Shown here: piece by piece, positions 22,439-24,862 of the stretch
Layout of the letters: each line of letters opens with the position of its first letter
How positions within the stretch are numbered: the first letter of the stretch is position 1
Assembly: GCA_036508875.1 (NCBI GenBank)
Contig: DATCGP010000021.1
Coordinates: 1-24,862 of the forward strand
DNA length: 24,862 nt
Direction: 5' to 3'
From: PALSA-660 sp036508875
Lineage (GTDB): Bacteria; Actinomycetota; Coriobacteriia; Anaerosomatales; PALSA-660
Position numbers and translations under genes: made by a program
Notes under the pieces: model-generated
Told to the model about the DNA's origin: nothing
Database searches by the model: none
The model's input: the letters and a program-made list of their open reading frames with translations, nothing else

Positions 22439-23854
22439 GTGGGCACCCTGACGCCGTTCATCCCCATGGCCCTCGCAGTCGCCGGCGGTGTCGGCGCAAT
22501 GCTGCTGGACGCATGGGGTCGGCGGTCCGCCTCGCTCTTCTGTGCTATCGCGGGCGCGTCGGCGGGCGCGGCCGTGGCCGGTTGGTGGGCGAGCGCTGCG
22601 GTGTCGGAGGGGATGGTCGGAATCGGTGGCGCCTACAGCGCAGTCGTGGCGGTGTGCCTTGCCACGTGCGCGATCGCTTTGACCGCGTCGTTCCGCACGC
22701 TGGCCTCCTCAAACGCCGGCGCTCGGGTCGCCACTTTGTCGGTCCTTGCGGCCGCGGCCGCAGCGGTCCTTGCGTCCACGCTCGATCTGGGTGTGCTCTT
22801 CATCGCGGTGGAGGCCCTCGCTCTGTGCGGGTACGGCTTGGTGGCGCTCGCGGACACCGATCGGGCCCGCGAGGCCGCGATGAAGTGGTTCGTGCAGGGC
22901 TCCGTGGCGACGATGCTGATGGTCGTCGGGATCGGCGTGATGATCTCGCGCACCGACGGGGCACTGTCATTCCCTGCGATCCGCGACGCGGCCTCCGGGC
23001 CCGGCGCCTCCGCGCCGCTCGCCATGGGACTGGTGCTGGTCCTGAGCGCGCTGGCGTTCAAGGCGGGAGCGTTCCCGTTCCACAGCTGGATGCCGGACGC
23101 GCTGGAGACCGCGCCTCCCTCCGCAGCGGCGGTGCTGGCTTCCGCGGGCAAAGTCGGCCCGATAGCGGCGATGGTGTGGCTCGCCTCGGCCGTTGCGGGG
23201 GCGACCGGCGACCGCGTCTTCGTCGTGATGGCGGTCCTGTCGGTGGGGTCCATCGTCTTCGGCAACCTCGCGGCACTGCGGCAGCGCTCGCTCGCCAGGA
23301 TGCTGGCCTACTCCGCGATCGCACAGATCGGCTATGCGCTCGTGGGCCTGGCGGTGGCCGATGGCCGACCGGCGACGCTGTTCTTCATCGGGCTGTACGG
23401 CCTGACGTCGGTCGCCTCGTTCGTGTTCGTCGTCGCGCTGCGAGAGGTGGACGGGGGCTGGGACGGGTCGATCCGTGGGCTGGCGGGGTTGTCTCGCCGG
23501 CATCCGATGCTGGCTGCTTCGCTCGTCCCGATCATGTTGTCGCTGACCGGCATCCCGCTGACAGCAGGCTTCTGGGGCAAGTTCGTGGTGTTCGGTATCG
23601 CCGCCACGCAGGGGTACCTGTGGCTCGCGATCGTCGCCGTGCTGGGATCGGTCGTATCGTTCGGCTACTACGGTGGGGTGCTGCGGGCGGCGTTCCTGGA
23701 TCAACCGGTCGGGTCCGGCGACCGGCCCGAAACCGCTCCGGGCTTGGCGCTGGCCAGCGGCTCTGCAGCGGCGTCGGCGGTGGCCCTCGCAGTGATCATC
23801 GTGCTCATCGGCGTGCTCCCGCTCGTGACAGGCCTCGGCATCTTCGGACGGTGA
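22439..23854 (+). CDS. nuoN: NADH-quinone oxidoreductase subunit N (antiporter-like)
   Basis: A 471-residue subunit with about 13-14 helices. It carries FIAVEALALCGYGLVAL with the helix-5 glutamate, AMKWFVQGSVATMLM, FPFHSWMPDALETAPPSAAA and MLAYSAIAQIGYALVGLA. GTG 22439 begins two bases after the nuoM stop. Last gene of the operon, followed by a GC-hairpin terminator around 24000. No nuoE, nuoF or nuoG appears before, within or after the operon in this window. Confidence 0.94.
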   Translation: MGTLTPFIPMALAVAGGVGAMLLDAWGRRSASLFCAIAGASAGAAVAGWWASAAVSEGMVGIGGAYSAVVAVCLATCAIALTASFRTLASSNAGARVATLSVLAAAAAAVLASTLDLGVLFIAVEALALCGYGLVALADTDRAREAAMKWFVQGSVATMLMVVGIGVMISRTDGALSFPAIRDAASGPGASAPLAMGLVLVLSALAFKAGAFPFHSWMPDALETAPPSAAAVLASAGKVGPIAAMVWLASAVAGATGDRVFVVMAVLSVGSIVFGNLAALRQRSLARMLAYSAIAQIGYALVGLAVADGRPATLFFIGLYGLTSVASFVFVVALREVDGGWDGSIRGLAGLSRRHPMLAASLVPIMLSLTGIPLTAGFWGKFVVFGIAATQGYLWLAIVAVLGSVVSFGYYGGVLRAAFLDQPVGSGDRPETAPGLALASGSAAASAVALAVIIVLIGVLPLVTGLGIFGR

Positions 23855-23913
23855 CGCGGGCGTGAAACGCTGCATGTCGTGTGTGGTCTGCGTGTAGATG
23901 GGCGGACGCGGCA

Positions 23914-23943
23914 TTGCATATAGTGGCTGCCAGTGGTTAAGAT
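23914..23943 (+). promoter_or_regulatory. Candidate promoter inside the post-nuo spacer
   Basis: TTGCAT (23914-23919) and TAAGAT (23938-23943) with an 18-base spacer, in a locally AT-richer stretch. A transcript would start about 23950 and run directly into the hairpins and terminator that follow. Confidence 0.45.
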
Positions 23944-23945
23944 GT

Positions 23946-24027
23946 GCAACGGGCCGTTGCTTCGGCAACACCCTTACCCCTGAGCCTCAAGGTGCCGGCC
24001 TTGGGGCTCAACCTTTTCCCATAAGGG
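23946..24027 (+). ncRNA. Structured RNA element: small RNA or attenuator leader
   Basis: GCAACG (23946-23951) can pair with CGTTGC (23955-23960), or GTTGC (23956-23960) with GCAAC (23965-23969) around a UUCG tetraloop; the two stems exclude each other. CCCTTA (23971-23976) can pair with TAAGGG (24022-24027) and would enclose the terminator hairpin at 23981-24010. With the promoter just upstream, the whole could be a ~65-base terminated RNA or a leader controlling the small downstream gene. No known RNA family is recognised. Confidence 0.35.
23981..24017 (+). terminator. Intrinsic terminator behind the nuo operon
   Basis: TGAGCCTCAAGG (23981-23992) pairs with CCTTGGGGCTCA (23999-24010), 12 bp with one G-T pair and a 6-base loop, followed by ACCTTTTCCC. 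Confidence 0.75.
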
Positions 24028-24091
24028 GATTCACACCATCTTCGGCCGATATCGGGTTAAGCGGCGACCCTTTCGACCCGATACCTGAACC

Positions 24092-24289
24092 ATGGACACA
24101 GAACTCAAACTCCAGTTCATCCCCGAGCATGTCCGGACGCGGCGCGCCACGCGTGAGCGGCTCGCCAATGCCGGGGGCGTCGTGGCCGAGATCCTGGACG
24201 CGGGCCGCCAGACTGGCGAAGAACCGTCGTCCCGGGAGATCGCAGACGCCATCGTTCGGTGGCTGCGCACCGGAGAGCGCGGGCAGTAG
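24092..24289 (+). CDS. Small unknown protein, 65 residues
   Basis: Starts at ATG 24092 and reads MDTELKLQF, then a highly charged, probably helical body (VRTRRATRERL, GGVVAEILDAGRQ) and ends SREIADAIVRWLRTGERGQ. The third codon positions are mostly G or C like the surrounding genes, which supports a real gene, but the ribosome site is poor (ATACCTGAACC). An 8-bp stem TATCGGGT/ACCCGATA (24050-24057/24076-24083) precedes the start. No cysteines, membrane segments or known motif are seen; I do not recognise the family. It stands alone between the nuo terminator and deoB. Confidence 0.5.
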   Translation: MDTELKLQFIPEHVRTRRATRERLANAGGVVAEILDAGRQTGEEPSSREIADAIVRWLRTGERGQ

Positions 24290-24387
24290 CGGGACCGGCC
24301 CTCGTGGCGCCGCGCCCTCGGGCAGCGCGCCGGGTCTGTCGGCCACCTCAGGCACCCCTGTCGGCGCGTCGGCGTTCCCATTTCGTG

Positions 24388-24448
24388 CATAATCGGACGG
24401 AGAGAGACAACGCCTCCCGCGCGCCGTGCGCGTGGGAGCGCGCGTCCG
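24388..24448 (+). promoter_or_regulatory. Possible -10 box and hairpin leader of deoB
   Basis: A -10-like CATAAT (24388-24393) is followed by CGGACG (24394-24399), which can pair with CGTCCG (24443-24448). Inside is an 11-bp stem, 24414-24424 with 24428-24438, with one G-T pair and loop CGT. The -35 region is not recognisable. Confidence 0.4.
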
Positions 24449-24479
24449 TACACCGTCCTAACCCGGAGATGGGGTTGCC

Positions 24480-24862
24480 ATGAGCAGGACGCCGCGCGCC
24501 ATCGTCCTGGTGCTCGACTCGGTAGGTTGTGGCGCGCTTCCGGACGCCGCTGACTACGGTGACGAGGGCAGCAACACGCTCGGGAACATCGCGCGGGCGG
24601 TGGGCGGTCTGTGCATGCCCAAGCTCGCCGCCATGGGACTCGGCAACGTCACCGACATAGCCGGCGTGCCCCCGACTCCGGTGCCCACGGCGTCCTGGGG
24701 CCGTAACGCCGAAGCGTCCGCCGGCAAGGACACCACCACCGGCCATTGGGAGATCGCTGGGGTGCGCCTCGACCACGCTTTCCCGACGTATCCTGACGGG
24801 TTCCCGCCCGAGGTCATGGACGCGTTCACGCGGGAGACCGGCCTGGGTTGGCTCGGCAACTA
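24480..24862 (+). CDS. deoB: Phosphopentomutase, N-terminal part (cut by right edge)
   Basis: The first 127 codons of a gene that runs out of the window. ATG 24480 follows CGGAGATGGGG. The product reads VLVLDSVGCGALPDAADYGD, EGSNTLGNIA and AGKDTTTGHWE, the signature segments of DeoB. The Asp of LDSVG is a metal ligand and the Thr of the DTTTGHWE segment is the residue phosphorylated during catalysis. DeoB interconverts ribose or deoxyribose 1-phosphate and 5-phosphate in nucleoside salvage. The neighbouring nucleoside phosphorylase expected in such operons would lie beyond the edge. Confidence 0.95.
   Translation, partial: MSRTPRAIVLVLDSVGCGALPDAADYGDEGSNTLGNIARAVGGLCMPKLAAMGLGNVTDIAGVPPTPVPTASWGRNAEASAGKDTTTGHWEIAGVRLDHAFPTYPDGFPPEVMDAFTRETGLGWLGN

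Noticed and set aside
1..24862. CRISPR arrays, tRNA or rRNA genes, insertion sequences
   Set aside because: No regularly spaced repeats, no tRNA cloverleaf or rRNA motif and no transposase or terminal repeats were seen by eye on either strand.

Overview
The window is GC-rich, uses GTG and TTG starts freely, packs its operons with 4-13 bp stop/start overlaps, and prefers G/C at third codon positions. Together with TANNNT-type promoters, a TTG-started RsbU-like phosphatase and an NADH-dehydrogenase operon without nuoE/F/G, this points to a deep-branching, probably anaerobic actinobacterium (Coriobacteriia-like). That placement is inference; no rRNA or marker gene is present to fix it.

Layout. 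(1) 2-2645: three overlapping genes that look like a lipid or surface head-group unit: a cytidylyltransferase-like/PLP-enzyme fusion cut by the left edge, a CDP-alcohol phosphatidyltransferase and a small three-helix membrane protein. (2) 2646-6497: a block with several broken genes. A substrate-binding lipoprotein has its signal peptide in one frame and its body in another. A membrane-anchored PAS-PAS-GGDEF diguanylate cyclase is split by one in-frame TGA. An HD-GYP phosphodiesterase survives only as its C-terminal half. An intact small PLDc_N-like membrane protein lies between them on the minus strand. (3) 6498-9927: two divergent PAS-GAF-PP2C (RsbU/SpoIIE-type) phosphatases. (4) 9928-12566: a cold-shock protein with a long structured leader and strong terminator, then an ABC-F translation factor that may be leaderless. 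(5) 12567-23854: a complete-looking respiratory complex I operon in the order nuoA-B-C-D-H-I*-J-K-L-M-N, driven by a promoter whose -35 box overlaps a 9-bp inverted repeat. (6) 23855-24862: a structured RNA/terminator region, an unknown 65-aa protein and the start of phosphopentomutase deoB.

The most interesting object is I*. Where an ordinary ~150-200 residue NuoI is expected there is a 693-residue protein. Its NuoI-like N-terminal segment and NuoI-like ferredoxin C-terminus flank an entire GltD/NfnB-like FAD- and NAD(P)H-binding module with its own cysteine clusters. NuoE, NuoF and NuoG are absent from the operon. The simplest reading is a complex I in which a glutamate-synthase-small-subunit-type flavoprotein has been built into the hydrophilic arm and replaces the usual NADH-input module. 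It would pass electrons from a pyridine nucleotide (probably not NADPH, since the usual arginine pair is missing) straight to the NuoI clusters, NuoB and the quinone site, with NuoH/J/K/L/M/N pumping ions.
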